Shown: positions 56,029 through 64,000 of the stretch, piece after piece | Layout of the letters: each line of letters opens with the position of its first letter | How positions within the stretch are numbered: position 1 is the stretch's first letter | Source: Blastocatellia bacterium | GTDB taxonomy: Bacteria; Acidobacteriota; Blastocatellia; Chloracidobacteriales; JADJPF01 | Length of the DNA stretch: 64,000 nucleotides | Direction of reading: 5' to 3' | Assembly: GCA_025057015.1 (NCBI GenBank) | Contig: JANWYG010000021.1 | Span: 62,001 to 126,000, forward strand | Program-made: the position numbers and the translations under genes | Notes under the pieces: model-generated | Seen by the model: only the letters and a program-made list of their open reading frames with translations | What the model was told of the DNA's origin: nothing | The model's database searches: none

Positions 56029-56610
56029 ATGATAGAAAAAATAACCGAAATAGTGCACCAAAGCCTCGATGTAAAGTGCAGATTCTTTGCCGCACATACG
56101 GCCGACGTAGGTCGTGTCGCCCGCACGATAGCCGAATCACTTAAAGCAGGCGGTCGCATCTACCTGTTTGGCAACGGTGGAAGTGCCTCAGACGCACAAC
56201 ATATAGCCGCAGAGTTTATCAATCGCTTCTCTTTTGACCATCCGCCTATCCCTGCACTTGCGCTGACTACAGATACCTCGGTACTTACTTCTATCAGCAA
56301 CGACTCTGCTTTTCTACATGTCTTCAGTAGGCAGATAGCTGCTTTCGGCCGTCGTGGTGACGTCGCTGTAGGAATTAGTACAAGTGGTAGCTCGCCAAAC
56401 GTCATAGAAGGCATCAAACAAGCTAAGCAGCTTCGCATGACTACCGTAGGATTGCTTGGCAAAGATGGTGGTCAGCTTGCCGCCCTAGTAGACCATGCCC
56501 TGATAGTGCCGAGTAATTCCACGGCGCGAGTTCAAGAAGTGCATATAATGATAGGACACATAATCTGCGAATTAGTCGAGCACGAACTCTACGGATCTAT
56601 ACAACCATGA
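56029..56610 (+). CDS. gmhA: Phosphoheptose isomerase (GmhA/DiaA family)
   Basis: A 193-residue SIS-domain protein. GmhA converts sedoheptulose 7-phosphate to D-glycero-manno-heptose 7-phosphate, first step of ADP- or GDP-heptose for LPS core or S-layer glycans. The motif GNGGSASDAQHIAAEFINRF, the SIS loop GISTSGSSPNVIEGI and the C-terminal VQEVHIMIGHIICE are characteristic. DiaA, a DnaA-binding relative, is an alternative. It overlaps a DHS-like gene by 4 bp. Confidence 0.9.
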   Translation: MIEKITEIVHQSLDVKCRFFAAHTADVGRVARTIAESLKAGGRIYLFGNGGSASDAQHIAAEFINRFSFDHPPIPALALTTDTSVLTSISNDSAFLHVFSRQIAAFGRRGDVAVGISTSGSSPNVIEGIKQAKQLRMTTVGLLGKDGGQLAALVDHALIVPSNSTARVQEVHIMIGHIICELVEHELYGSIQP

Positions 56611-57557
56611 GCAAATACGACGTGCAACCTATCGACTTTGGTGAGACTAAAACCTACCGCTTACTAGATCGACCAAGCAAGGTTACCGCAGCACAGCTAG
56701 CAAAGCCTTATGTCAAAGGAATGAACTTCGCTGCTTGGCTCGACTGCTTGCCAGACATTCTTGCAGCAAAGGATCTCAAAGCAGTAGCTAAAGCTGTTGT
56801 CGATGCTAGGCAAGCTAAGCGTGCCGTTATAGTTGGAATAGGAGGACATGTAATTAAATGCGGTACCGGGCCAATACTAATAGATCTAATTGAGCGCGAC
56901 ATCATCACAGCTGTAGCTATGAACGGATCGGCAGCTATACATGACTTTGAGCTATGCTACGCCGGGTTCACTTCTGAAGATGTAGACTACAGCATACACA
57001 GCGGAGACTTCGGCATGGCCGAAGAGACCGGACAGATGTTCAATGCCGCTGCAGCCACTGCCGCAAAAGAAAACATAGGTCTTGGCGAAGCCCTAGGCGC
57101 TCTACTACAACAACTCGATAGTACAAGACTAGATCAGTCACTACTTGCCGTCTCTTACAAACTATCCGTACCAGTAACAGTACATCTAGCAATAGGTACT
57201 GACATAGTACATATGCACAGAACGGCAAACGGTGCCGATTTAGGCAAAGCAACCCATACAGACTTCAGAATCTTTTGCTCGCTCGTCAGAGAGCTATCCG
57301 ACGGTGGAGTATACTTAAACATCGGCTCGGCTGTGCTTATGCCAGAAGTCTTCCTAAAAGCTGTAACCGTCGTCCGTAATCTCGGTTTCCCGCTAAGAAA
57401 CTTTGTTACAGTCAACCTAGACTTTATACAACACTATCGACCGATGACAAACGTAGTACGTAGACCAGTTGCCGGAGTCGGCCGAGGCTATGCTATTACA
57501 GGACACCACGAGCTACTTATACCGCTACTTGCTGCCACTATCATCGAGCTAAGTTGA
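56607..57557 (+). CDS. Deoxyhypusine-synthase-like protein, function unknown in bacteria
   Basis: A 316-residue Rossmann-type protein. The stretch GIGGHVIKCGTGPILIDLIE, followed by AVAMNGSAAIHDFEL, resembles the NAD site region of deoxyhypusine synthase, and later segments (SAVLMPEVFLKAVTVVRNLG) fit bacterial DHS-like proteins. The Lys of eIF5A modification has no known bacterial target here, and I cannot place the catalytic Lys confidently. The ATG overlaps the gmhA stop (ATGA), so it is made with GmhA. A role in heptose or sugar metabolism is inferred from position only. Confidence 0.65.
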   Translation: MSKYDVQPIDFGETKTYRLLDRPSKVTAAQLAKPYVKGMNFAAWLDCLPDILAAKDLKAVAKAVVDARQAKRAVIVGIGGHVIKCGTGPILIDLIERDIITAVAMNGSAAIHDFELCYAGFTSEDVDYSIHSGDFGMAEETGQMFNAAAATAAKENIGLGEALGALLQQLDSTRLDQSLLAVSYKLSVPVTVHLAIGTDIVHMHRTANGADLGKATHTDFRIFCSLVRELSDGGVYLNIGSAVLMPEVFLKAVTVVRNLGFPLRNFVTVNLDFIQHYRPMTNVVRRPVAGVGRGYAITGHHELLIPLLAATIIELS

Positions 57558-57651
57558 GCTCGCACAAACAGCTTGCTCTTAGTCTGCCAAAGCTACAAAA
57601 CGCCCAAGTGCCGCAACCAGCTAAGAAGCTCATCCGTAACACATCCAAAAC

Positions 57652-58137
57652 TCAGTCGCTCTTGTGACACTCCTTACAAGATTTTGGACTTTGGTCAAGA
57701 GTTTGATGACAACCTATGCAACCAACATTGCTGCCTTTGCCGTGAAAAGCTTCCTCAGCAATAATAGCTGTCAAACCCTTGAATTTCTTGGACTCGTTTG
57801 TCCCTTCGAGAGGACTAGGTCCTTCAGTATCGGTATGGCAAGCTGTACATTTCGGAACTTCTTCTTCTAGCGCTTCAGTCAACTTGCTGGAGTTAGTGTG
57901 ATGACACGTCACACAGCTTTCCTTCTCCCCACCACCACTTGCCGGCCTTGCCTTGACATGCTGATCGTGATCAAAATCAACTTTCCCATAATCACCTGCG
58001 TACGGACTATTGTGATTTTCAGGATCATCAAAAACCATTTTCCCCGGCATGGTCTGCCCTATCGTAGCAACCACTGGCAGAGCAAAAAAACCCAACACTG
58101 AAAAAATAAACAACACTTTTAGCTTCTTTATCGTCAT
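57652..58137 (-). CDS. Periplasmic tetraheme cytochrome c (class III-like)
   Basis: A 161-residue exported protein. ATG 58137 follows GGAAGG; an upstream TTG adds six residues and is not preferred. The signal is KKLKVLFIFSVLGFFALPVVA. Four CxxCH sites are visible: CVTCHH, CTACH, CIGCH and CKECH, with extra His residues (DFDHDQHVKA, AEEAFHGKG) as possible distal ligands, giving a bis-His cytochrome c3/c7-like protein. It stands alone, convergent with the DHS-like gene, and would carry electrons in the periplasm to an unknown partner. Confidence 0.87.
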   Translation of the reverse strand: MTIKKLKVLFIFSVLGFFALPVVATIGQTMPGKMVFDDPENHNSPYAGDYGKVDFDHDQHVKARPASGGGEKESCVTCHHTNSSKLTEALEEEVPKCTACHTDTEGPSPLEGTNESKKFKGLTAIIAEEAFHGKGSNVGCIGCHQTLDQSPKSCKECHKSD

Positions 58138-58300
58138 ACAGAGCCTTCCTCTCAAAGGTATTTAGGCTATGGCAAAAAGCTAGCACACGAGGAATAGCCT
58201 GTCCAGGAAATAAACTCGTTGCCTACAGCGCTATAGAAAAATCCAATTTTTGTGTAATCTGCAGATTTAAATAAACTCTACTCCTTAAGAGAGGTGGGTA

Positions 58301-61300
58301 ATGAAAGGCTATATCCTTACACTTTTACTTTGCACAATTCCCCCTACGTCCGACGATGATCTTTTTTCTGGATTAAAGCTACGCTCCCTAGGACCGGCAC
58401 TAACGTCCGGCCGTATTAGTAGCTTAGCAGTAAATCCAAAAAATAGAGCACATTACTACGTGGGAGTGGCTTCCGGTGGTGTCTGGGTTACCAAGAATGC
58501 TGGTATTACCTTCGAACCAATATTCGATAAGGAAGGCTCTTATTCGATAGGCGCTGTAGCAATAGACCCAAAAAACCCGTTCACAGTGTGGGTAGGAACT
58601 GGTGAAAACAACTCTCAACGTAGTGTCTCCTACGGCGACGGTGTGTACAAATCCACTGACGGTGGTAAAAGTTGGAAAAACGTCGGCCTAAAACGCTCTG
58701 AGCATATAGGTAGAATCGTAATCGATCCACGCAATTCACAAGTCGTCTTCGTAGCAGCTCAAGGCCCGCTCTGGGCACCAGGCGGAGATCGAGGACTTTA
58801 CAAAACCACTGACGGCGGCGACACTTGGAAGCAAGTAATTAACATTAGCGAAAACACTGGCGTCTCTGACGTAGTAATCGATCCTAAAAACCCTGATGTG
58901 ATGTACGCTAGTACCTACCAACGCCGAAGGCATGTCTGGACACTTATAAACGGCGGCCCTGAATGTGGTATCTACAAATCCACGGACGGCGGCGAAACCT
59001 GGCAGCAAATGAAAGCAGGTCTTCCAGTAGGCGAAATGGGCAGAATAGGACTTACGGTATCCCCAGCAGACACTAGAGTCGTCTACGCAATAATAGAAGC
59101 TGTAGCAGATAAAGGCGGCGTTTTTAGATCTACCGACTACGGAGCTACATGGGAAAAGCGCAACCCTTTTAATGCCACTGCAATGTACTACAGCCAGATA
59201 GTAGCCGATCCGAAGGATGTTGATAGAGTCTATATTCTGAACACCTACAATATGGTCTCCGATGACGGCGGTAAGACCGTTCGTAGGCTAGGTGAGAAAA
59301 ATAAACACGTAGATAATCACGCCTTGTGGATAGATCCAAACAATCCAGACTATTTGTTAGCAGGATGCGACGGTGGCATATACGAAAGCTATGACCGCGG
59401 CGAAAACTGGCGCTTTATGACTAACCTACCCGTGACACAGTTCTACCGCGTAGCAGTAGATAACGAGCTTCCTTTTTACAACGTCTATGGTGGAACTCAA
59501 GACAACTTCACTCTGTATGGTCCGTCTCGCACACGCACAGCTAACGGCATAACCAATTACGATTGGCGCGTCGTAGTCGGTGGAGATGGCTTTCACGTCA
59601 AAATCGATCCAGAAGATCCAGATACCGTCTACGGCGAGTATCAGTACGGTGGTCTTGTCAGGTTTAACAAAAAGACCGGCCAAAGGGTAGGTATCAAGCC
59701 CCAAGAAGGGAAGGGCGAACCACCGCTTAGGTGGAATTGGGACTCACCATTACTTATCAGCCCACACTCGCATACCAGACTTTACTTTGCCGCAAACAAG
59801 CTATTTCGCAGCGATGACCGAGGCAACAGCTGGCGAGCTATAAGTGGTGACCTAACAAGGCAACTTGACCGGGACAAGCTGCCAGTTATGGGCAAGATCT
59901 GGGGACCGGATGCTGTAGCTAAGCATGCTTCCACTTCGTTCTATGGTAACATCACAGCACTAACCGAGTCGCCTAAAAAAGAAGGGCTAATCTATGTCGG
60001 TACAGACGACGGACTGATACAGGTTACTGAAGACGGCGGCAACAACTGGCATAGGATAGATAAAGTAGGCAATGTGCCAGAAATGACTTACGTGACCTGC
60101 GTGCTAGCTTCACAACATGACGTCAATACCGTATATGCTACGTTTTCCAACCATAAAAACGGCGATTTTAAACCCTACGTCCTACGAAGTACTGACAGAG
60201 GCCGTAGCTGGAAGTCGCTGTCTTCTAACCTACCAGAAAATAGCCCCGTTTGGACTATAGCCGAAGACTACTTATCAGCCGAACTTCTCTTTCTAGGTAC
60301 TGAATACGGGCTGTACTTCAGCACAGATGGCGGTGACAAATGGATAAGGCTAAAAGGTGGGTTGCCTACTATAGCCGTGCGAGACATAGCCATTCAGAAA
60401 CGTGAAAACGACCTGGTAATAGCTACTTTCGGCCGAGGCCTATACATACTCGACGACTACTCACCCCTTAGGCTCGTCGGAAACAAAGCTCTCGAAGAAC
60501 CAGCAAAGCTCTTTCCGGTAAAAGATGCGATTATGTATGTAATTACTGAGCCTTTCGGCGAGCCTGGGAGAGGTTTCCATGGCGAGAGTTTCTTCATAGC
60601 AGAAAATCCACCCTACGGGGCCGTGTTCACATACTATCTTAAAGAAAGTTTAAAGACGCTTAAGGAAAAGCGACAAGAACGCGAGAAAGAAGCAGAAAAG
60701 AGCGGCCGAGCTATCAACTATCCGAGCCGCAGCGAGCTACGCGAAGAAGCGCTAGAGCCTTCACCGGAGATCATCTTGACTATCAGTGATTCAGATGGCC
60801 ACGTCCTACGCAGGCTAAACGGGCCGACTACAGCAGGGATTCACCGAGTAGCTTGGAATCTACGCAGCAGCGATCTGTCACCAGCAAAGCTCAAGCAAGA
60901 GCCACGAGACGAGCTTGTACCAGACCTGTCCGGAGGATTTTTAGTATTGCCCGGTACCTATAAGGTAACCCTACAACAACGTATAAACGGTGCGACCAAG
61001 CATCTAGCTGGCCCTGTAGAGTTCAAAGTAGTTACCGAAGGCAGCAACCGAATGCCAAGCGAAGACTTTGCTGAACTGTATGCTTTCCAGCAAAAACTCA
61101 GTCGACTCTACCGCGCCGTCCGAGGTGCACAAGAAGCCACCGAACAAGCTCGAGAACGCTTACGTTTCATCCAAGTAGCACTAAAGGACACCCAAGCAGA
61201 CACTTCGGCATTCGTTGATAAGGCACACGAGCTAGACAAAATCTTGCAGGCAATACAGATGAAGCTCAATGGCGACGTCGTAATGAGAGCACGACAAGAA

Positions 61301-61540
61301 AACGACGCTCCTTCCATCTATGATCGAATTATGCAGATAATCGAAGAAGAACGAATGTCTACCGCCAAGCCTACGCAGACGCACATAGAATCTTATAAGA
61401 TAGCCTCAGAAGAATTTTCCGTAGAGCTCGAAAAGCTGCGTAGCGTCATAGAAAACGAGCTAAAAGCCTTGGAACAAGCCATCGAGCGTGCCGGCGCTCC
61501 TTATACTCCAGGGCGTATCCCTGTCTGGAAGGAGGAATAA
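58301..61540 (+). CDS. Secreted BNR/Asp-box repeat protein (sortilin-like beta-propeller)
   Basis: A 1079-residue exported protein. Signal peptide ~1-17 (MKGYILTLLLCTIPPTS). At least eight Asp-box turns occur through residues ~30-720, for example STDGGKSWK, TTDGGDTWK, STDGGETWQ, STDYGATWE, SDDRGNSWR, EDGGNNWH, STDRGRSWK and STDGGDKWI, giving one or two beta-propellers of the VPS10/sialidase type. The C-terminal ~300 residues contain a coiled-coil-like helical tract and a beta domain (IILTISDSDGHVLRRLNG). No sialidase Arg triad is evident. Family members are abundant in Acidobacteriota and Bacteroidota and are often annotated as glycosyl hydrolases; true activity is unclear. ATG follows GAGAGGTGG. 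Confidence 0.82.
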   Translation: MKGYILTLLLCTIPPTSDDDLFSGLKLRSLGPALTSGRISSLAVNPKNRAHYYVGVASGGVWVTKNAGITFEPIFDKEGSYSIGAVAIDPKNPFTVWVGTGENNSQRSVSYGDGVYKSTDGGKSWKNVGLKRSEHIGRIVIDPRNSQVVFVAAQGPLWAPGGDRGLYKTTDGGDTWKQVINISENTGVSDVVIDPKNPDVMYASTYQRRRHVWTLINGGPECGIYKSTDGGETWQQMKAGLPVGEMGRIGLTVSPADTRVVYAIIEAVADKGGVFRSTDYGATWEKRNPFNATAMYYSQIVADPKDVDRVYILNTYNMVSDDGGKTVRRLGEKNKHVDNHALWIDPNNPDYLLAGCDGGIYESYDRGENWRFMTNLPVTQFYRVAVDNELPFYNVYGGTQDNFTLYGPSRTRTANGITNYDWRVVVGGDGFHVKIDPEDPDTVYGEYQYGGLVRFNKKTGQRVGIKPQEGKGEPPLRWNWDSPLLISPHSHTRLYFAANKLFRSDDRGNSWRAISGDLTRQLDRDKLPVMGKIWGPDAVAKHASTSFYGNITALTESPKKEGLIYVGTDDGLIQVTEDGGNNWHRIDKVGNVPEMTYVTCVLASQHDVNTVYATFSNHKNGDFKPYVLRSTDRGRSWKSLSSNLPENSPVWTIAEDYLSAELLFLGTEYGLYFSTDGGDKWIRLKGGLPTIAVRDIAIQKRENDLVIATFGRGLYILDDYSPLRLVGNKALEEPAKLFPVKDAIMYVITEPFGEPGRGFHGESFFIAENPPYGAVFTYYLKESLKTLKEKRQEREKEAEKSGRAINYPSRSELREEALEPSPEIILTISDSDGHVLRRLNGPTTAGIHRVAWNLRSSDLSPAKLKQEPRDELVPDLSGGFLVLPGTYKVTLQQRINGATKHLAGPVEFKVVTEGSNRMPSEDFAELYAFQQKLSRLYRAVRGAQEATEQARERLRFIQVALKDTQADTSAFVDKAHELDKILQAIQMKLNGDVVMRARQENDAPSIYDRIMQIIEEERMSTAKPTQTHIESYKIASEEFSVELEKLRSVIENELKALEQAIERAGAPYTPGRIPVWKEE

Positions 61541-61597
61541 AGCTTGAATCACAACGATGTTATTCAAGCACTGAGCTGTCTTGTGTAAGGAGAGGAT

Positions 61598-62581
61598 ATG
61601 AAACGTGTAGCGCTTGTCTTCACAGGTGGTACCATCTCTATGCAAACAGATCCGGTAGTGGGAGCCGCTATACCTGTATTGTCTGGCGAGCAGATCCTGG
61701 CTACAGTCCCGGGACTAGAAAAGCTTGCCGAGTATGAACTTGTAAACTTTGCACGCTTACCAGGTCCACACATGACGCCTGGCTTAATGCTAGAACTTGC
61801 TGAAGAACTACGACGGCTGCTCGAACGCGAAGACATCTGCGGAGCTGTAGTCACGCATGGCACGGACACTTTGGAAGAAACCGCCTATTGCCTCGACTTG
61901 CTGCTTACCAGTGAAAAGCCAGTAGCACTGGTAGGTGCTATGCGCAGCAGCTCCGAGCCAGGTTGGGACGGACCGCCAAACTTGCTTGCCGCAGTACGTA
62001 CCGTCGTCTGCGAGCAAGCTCGCGGTCTGGGCGTAGTAGTAGTGATGAATGACGAGATAAACGCCGCAAGTGAAGTAACAAAGACGCATACCGAGGCGCT
62101 TGGCACCTTCCAGAGCCCGAATTTCGGGCCGCTCGGTATAGTCGACCGCGACCGAGTACTGATACTGCGTCGACCTGCTTTTCGCGAACATATCCATACC
62201 GATACGATAGATACACATGTCGATATCATCAAAATGGCGGCAGGCGTAGACGATCGGCTTATAAATTATGCCGTAGAAAGCGGCACTCATGGCCTAGTCA
62301 TAGAAGCGCTCGGCCGTGGAAACATCCCTAGTTACGCCATTCCTGGTGTGGAAAATGCTGTACGACGCTGCATTCCAGTAGTAGTCGTCTCAAGGTGCTT
62401 ACGAGGACGTGTACTAGATACCTATGGCTATACAGGCGGTGGCCATGAACTCCGACAGATGGGAGCTATCCTAGGCGGACACTTACCCGGTCAAAAGGCC
62501 AGGATTAAGCTGATGCTGGCTCTAGGCCTTACCAAGGATATAGAGAGAATACGCGCTATCTTCGAAAAGAACTACTACTAG
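61598..62581 (+). CDS. L-asparaginase (bacterial type)
   Basis: A 327-residue asparaginase. The two conserved Thr motifs are visible: FTGGTISM (first nucleophile Thr) and VTHGTDTLEETAY. It hydrolyses L-asparagine (or glutamine) to aspartate and ammonia. There is no signal peptide, so it should be cytosolic. ATG follows AAGGAGAGG. Its stop overlaps the hpnJ stop by 4 bp on the opposite strand. A second, unrelated asparaginase-type enzyme (glycosylasparaginase) is at 32908-33921. Confidence 0.9.
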   Translation: MKRVALVFTGGTISMQTDPVVGAAIPVLSGEQILATVPGLEKLAEYELVNFARLPGPHMTPGLMLELAEELRRLLEREDICGAVVTHGTDTLEETAYCLDLLLTSEKPVALVGAMRSSSEPGWDGPPNLLAAVRTVVCEQARGLGVVVVMNDEINAASEVTKTHTEALGTFQSPNFGPLGIVDRDRVLILRRPAFREHIHTDTIDTHVDIIKMAAGVDDRLINYAVESGTHGLVIEALGRGNIPSYAIPGVENAVRRCIPVVVVSRCLRGRVLDTYGYTGGGHELRQMGAILGGHLPGQKARIKLMLALGLTKDIERIRAIFEKNYY

Positions 62582-64000
62582 ACCCCTTTGTGGGAACTAC
62601 CAAGCTGCTGCGCTTGTATCTGTTGGCGTACGTAGCCCTTACGTTTTGAGCGCAGCTGCAAAAACTGACGAGCCTCGTTGTAAAGCCTACGACGCTCTTG
62701 CCCATCAAAGATTGCTCTACTTACGATACGTGCTATTACCCGAGGTCTAAAGTAGTACTCGTCGTAGAAACGTTCGACGCTCTGCATCACTTCTGCCTTA
62801 CTCAAGCCTGGTATCCTTACCTGTGGTAACTGATGCCCCTGCTCATCGGCCATCTCATCGCTATCATCCAAAAACCCCATCTGCACCATCTGTTCATACA
62901 TCTCCGTACCTGGATAAGCATGCGCTATCGACACCTGTATAGTCTCGCAATCCAGCTCTTTGGCAAACCGGATGGTACGCTCTATGCTCTCTTTTGTCTC
63001 TCCCGGCAAGCCGATTATGAAATCGCCGTGAACAAGTATACCGAGCTTCTTACAGTTCTTCATAAAATGGCGTGCCTGCTCGGTAGTAGCTCCCTTCTTT
63101 ATGTTTTTGAGTATCTGGTCATCGCCTGACTCGAAGCCTACTATCAAGAGGCGACAACCAGCTTCTTTCATAGCCTTGAGAGTCTCATAGTCAGTGTGCA
63201 CACGCGAAGTGCATGACCAGGTAAACTTAAGCGGCTTAAGTTTCTCACATAGCTCAAGCACCCGCGACTTGCGCCAAGCAAAAGTATCGTCATCAAAGAA
63301 TATCTCTTTCAAATTAGGAAAGTATTCAAGTGCACGACGTACTTCTTCGACGACGTTATCAGCACTTCTAGTACGCCACGGATGCCCACTTATCGTCTGT
63401 GGCCAAAGACAGAAGGTACACAGCGCAGGGCAGCCACGCTCAGTATAGAAGGCTATGTACGGATGAAGCAAAAATGGAACGTTGTACTTAGTAATATCAA
63501 GATCACGTTTGTATATGTCTACGACAAAAGGCAGCTTGTCTAAGTCATGCAGCGGCTTGCGATCAGGATTGTGCACTACATGACCATCCTTTATATAGCT
63601 TACTCCGTCTATCTCAGACAGAGGACGGCCCTCTGCATACTCGGCAACGGTGTAATCGAATTCCTTACGTGCTACGAAGTCGATCGCTGCCGAAGCTCGC
63701 AGCGACTCTTCAGGTCGCACGGTCACGTGCGGACCGACAAAACAGATCTTTATATCCGGCTTAGCAGCTTTCATCATCTCAGCCAGCCGAACATCATTTT
63801 TGAAGCCCGGAGTAGAAGTAAACAGCACGACGAAATCGTAGTCTTTTGCTATTTCCACAGTCTGATTCACGCTTACGCCATGTGGCGGAGCATCAAGCAG
63901 CCGCGACTTAGGAATAAGACCAGCCGGGTAAGCTAACCATACAGGATACCAAAACGACGCGATCTCTCTCGTAGCTGGCCAGCGAGAACTAGCACCTCCA
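62578..64000 (-). CDS. hpnJ: Hopanoid-associated radical SAM protein HpnJ (cut by window edge)
   Basis: A GTG at 63870 could start a 430-residue protein, but the frame stays open to 64000 and encodes PATREIASFWYPVWLAYPAG and RLLDAPPHGVSVNQTVE, the conserved N-terminal opening of the family, so the true start is outside. The B12-like domain (VVLFTSTPGF, ICFVGPHVTV), the 4Fe-4S site ERGCPALCTFC and the downstream FIIGLPGETKESI fit HpnJ, proposed to close the cyclitol ring of bacteriohopanepolyols. It predicts a hopanoid-making cell. The end overlaps the asparaginase gene by 4 bp. Confidence 0.88.
   Translation of the reverse strand, partial: GGASSRWPATREIASFWYPVWLAYPAGLIPKSRLLDAPPHGVSVNQTVEIAKDYDFVVLFTSTPGFKNDVRLAEMMKAAKPDIKICFVGPHVTVRPEESLRASAAIDFVARKEFDYTVAEYAEGRPLSEIDGVSYIKDGHVVHNPDRKPLHDLDKLPFVVDIYKRDLDITKYNVPFLLHPYIAFYTERGCPALCTFCLWPQTISGHPWRTRSADNVVEEVRRALEYFPNLKEIFFDDDTFAWRKSRVLELCEKLKPLKFTWSCTSRVHTDYETLKAMKEAGCRLLIVGFESGDDQILKNIKKGATTEQARHFMKNCKKLGILVHGDFIIGLPGETKESIERTIRFAKELDCETIQVSIAHAYPGTEMYEQMVQMGFLDDSDEMADEQGHQLPQVRIPGLSKAEVMQSVERFYDEYYFRPRVIARIVSRAIFDGQERRRLYNEARQFLQLRSKRKGYVRQQIQAQQLGSSHKGV

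Noticed and set aside
62578-63870. hpnJ starting at the GTG at 63870
   Set aside because: The frame stays open upstream to 64000 and encodes the conserved N-terminal part of the family, so the GTG is internal.
1-64000. Search for tRNA, rRNA, CRISPR arrays, insertion sequences and integrases
   Set aside because: No spacer reads as a tRNA, no direct-repeat array occurs, and no transposase or integrase motif appears in any frame I read.

Overview
The window is a dense, ordinary-looking chromosomal segment of a Gram-negative, aerobic, heterotrophic bacterium. I see no insertion sequence, prophage, CRISPR array, rRNA or tRNA. The mix points to Acidobacteriota, perhaps a Blastocatellia-like lineage of moderate GC. 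The mix includes three DUF4388/PATAN proteins, a 'CPxC...CPxDG' zinc-ribbon protein, a large BNR-repeat protein, several S9 and M16 peptidases, a hopanoid radical SAM protein, Tat-exported enzymes and a heme A synthase. That assignment is inference from gene content; no marker gene confirms it. Codon choice is distinctive: ATA is the favoured isoleucine codon, AGA/AGG are common, and the tetranucleotide CTAG is frequent instead of avoided.

Layout. 1-4.8 kb: start of an ABC exporter (cut by the edge), a glycine-zipper envelope protein joined to rdgB, a hotdog thioesterase, and a radical SAM/acyl-CoA dehydrogenase pair. 5-13.4 kb: a TPR-PATAN protein, an S9 peptidase, heme A synthase with a membrane partner, and a 1231-residue PATAN scaffold. 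13.4-21 kb: a HAD protein, an OPA-type transporter, a class III aminotransferase, and a three-gene envelope operon (GT-C glycosyltransferase, flippase-like protein, secreted Ig/IPT-like protein). 21-32.3 kb: a TPR-CHAT protease-like protein, a secreted S9 peptidase, murA, a HIT protein, a sugar-phosphate mutase with a nucleotidyltransferase, and a zinc-ribbon/pseudo-receiver/PATAN protein. 32.4-42.8 kb: a lipoprotein, glycosylasparaginase, a YchF-like GTPase, gpmI, an M16 peptidase, two small proteins, a YihY-family protein and a TMTC-like TPR membrane protein. 42.8-48.5 kb: a B12-type radical SAM protein, a rhomboid protease, and a periplasmic operon of diheme peroxidase, metallophosphoesterase and cytochrome c. 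48.5-56 kb: a stress island with a PAS hybrid histidine kinase divergent from an NtrC-type regulator, three universal stress proteins and a lidless Hsp70. 56-64 kb: gmhA coupled to a deoxyhypusine-synthase-like gene, a tetraheme cytochrome, a BNR-repeat protein, an asparaginase and hpnJ (cut by the edge).

How the genes work together. Three themes recur. The first is envelope construction: MurA, sugar nucleotides, heptose, hopanoid, glycosyltransferases and possibly unusual lipids made by radical enzymes. The second is extracellular or periplasmic protein use: two S9 peptidases, M16, asparaginase and glycosylasparaginase. The third is signalling through PATAN proteins and the NtrC/USP/Hsp70 island. 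The best candidates for undescribed biology are the USP-lidless Hsp70 island, the giant PATAN scaffold, the gmhA/DHS-like pair, the B12 radical SAM protein, and the peroxidase-phosphoesterase-cytochrome operon. Coding density is extreme: four of the ten convergent gene pairs overlap tail to tail.
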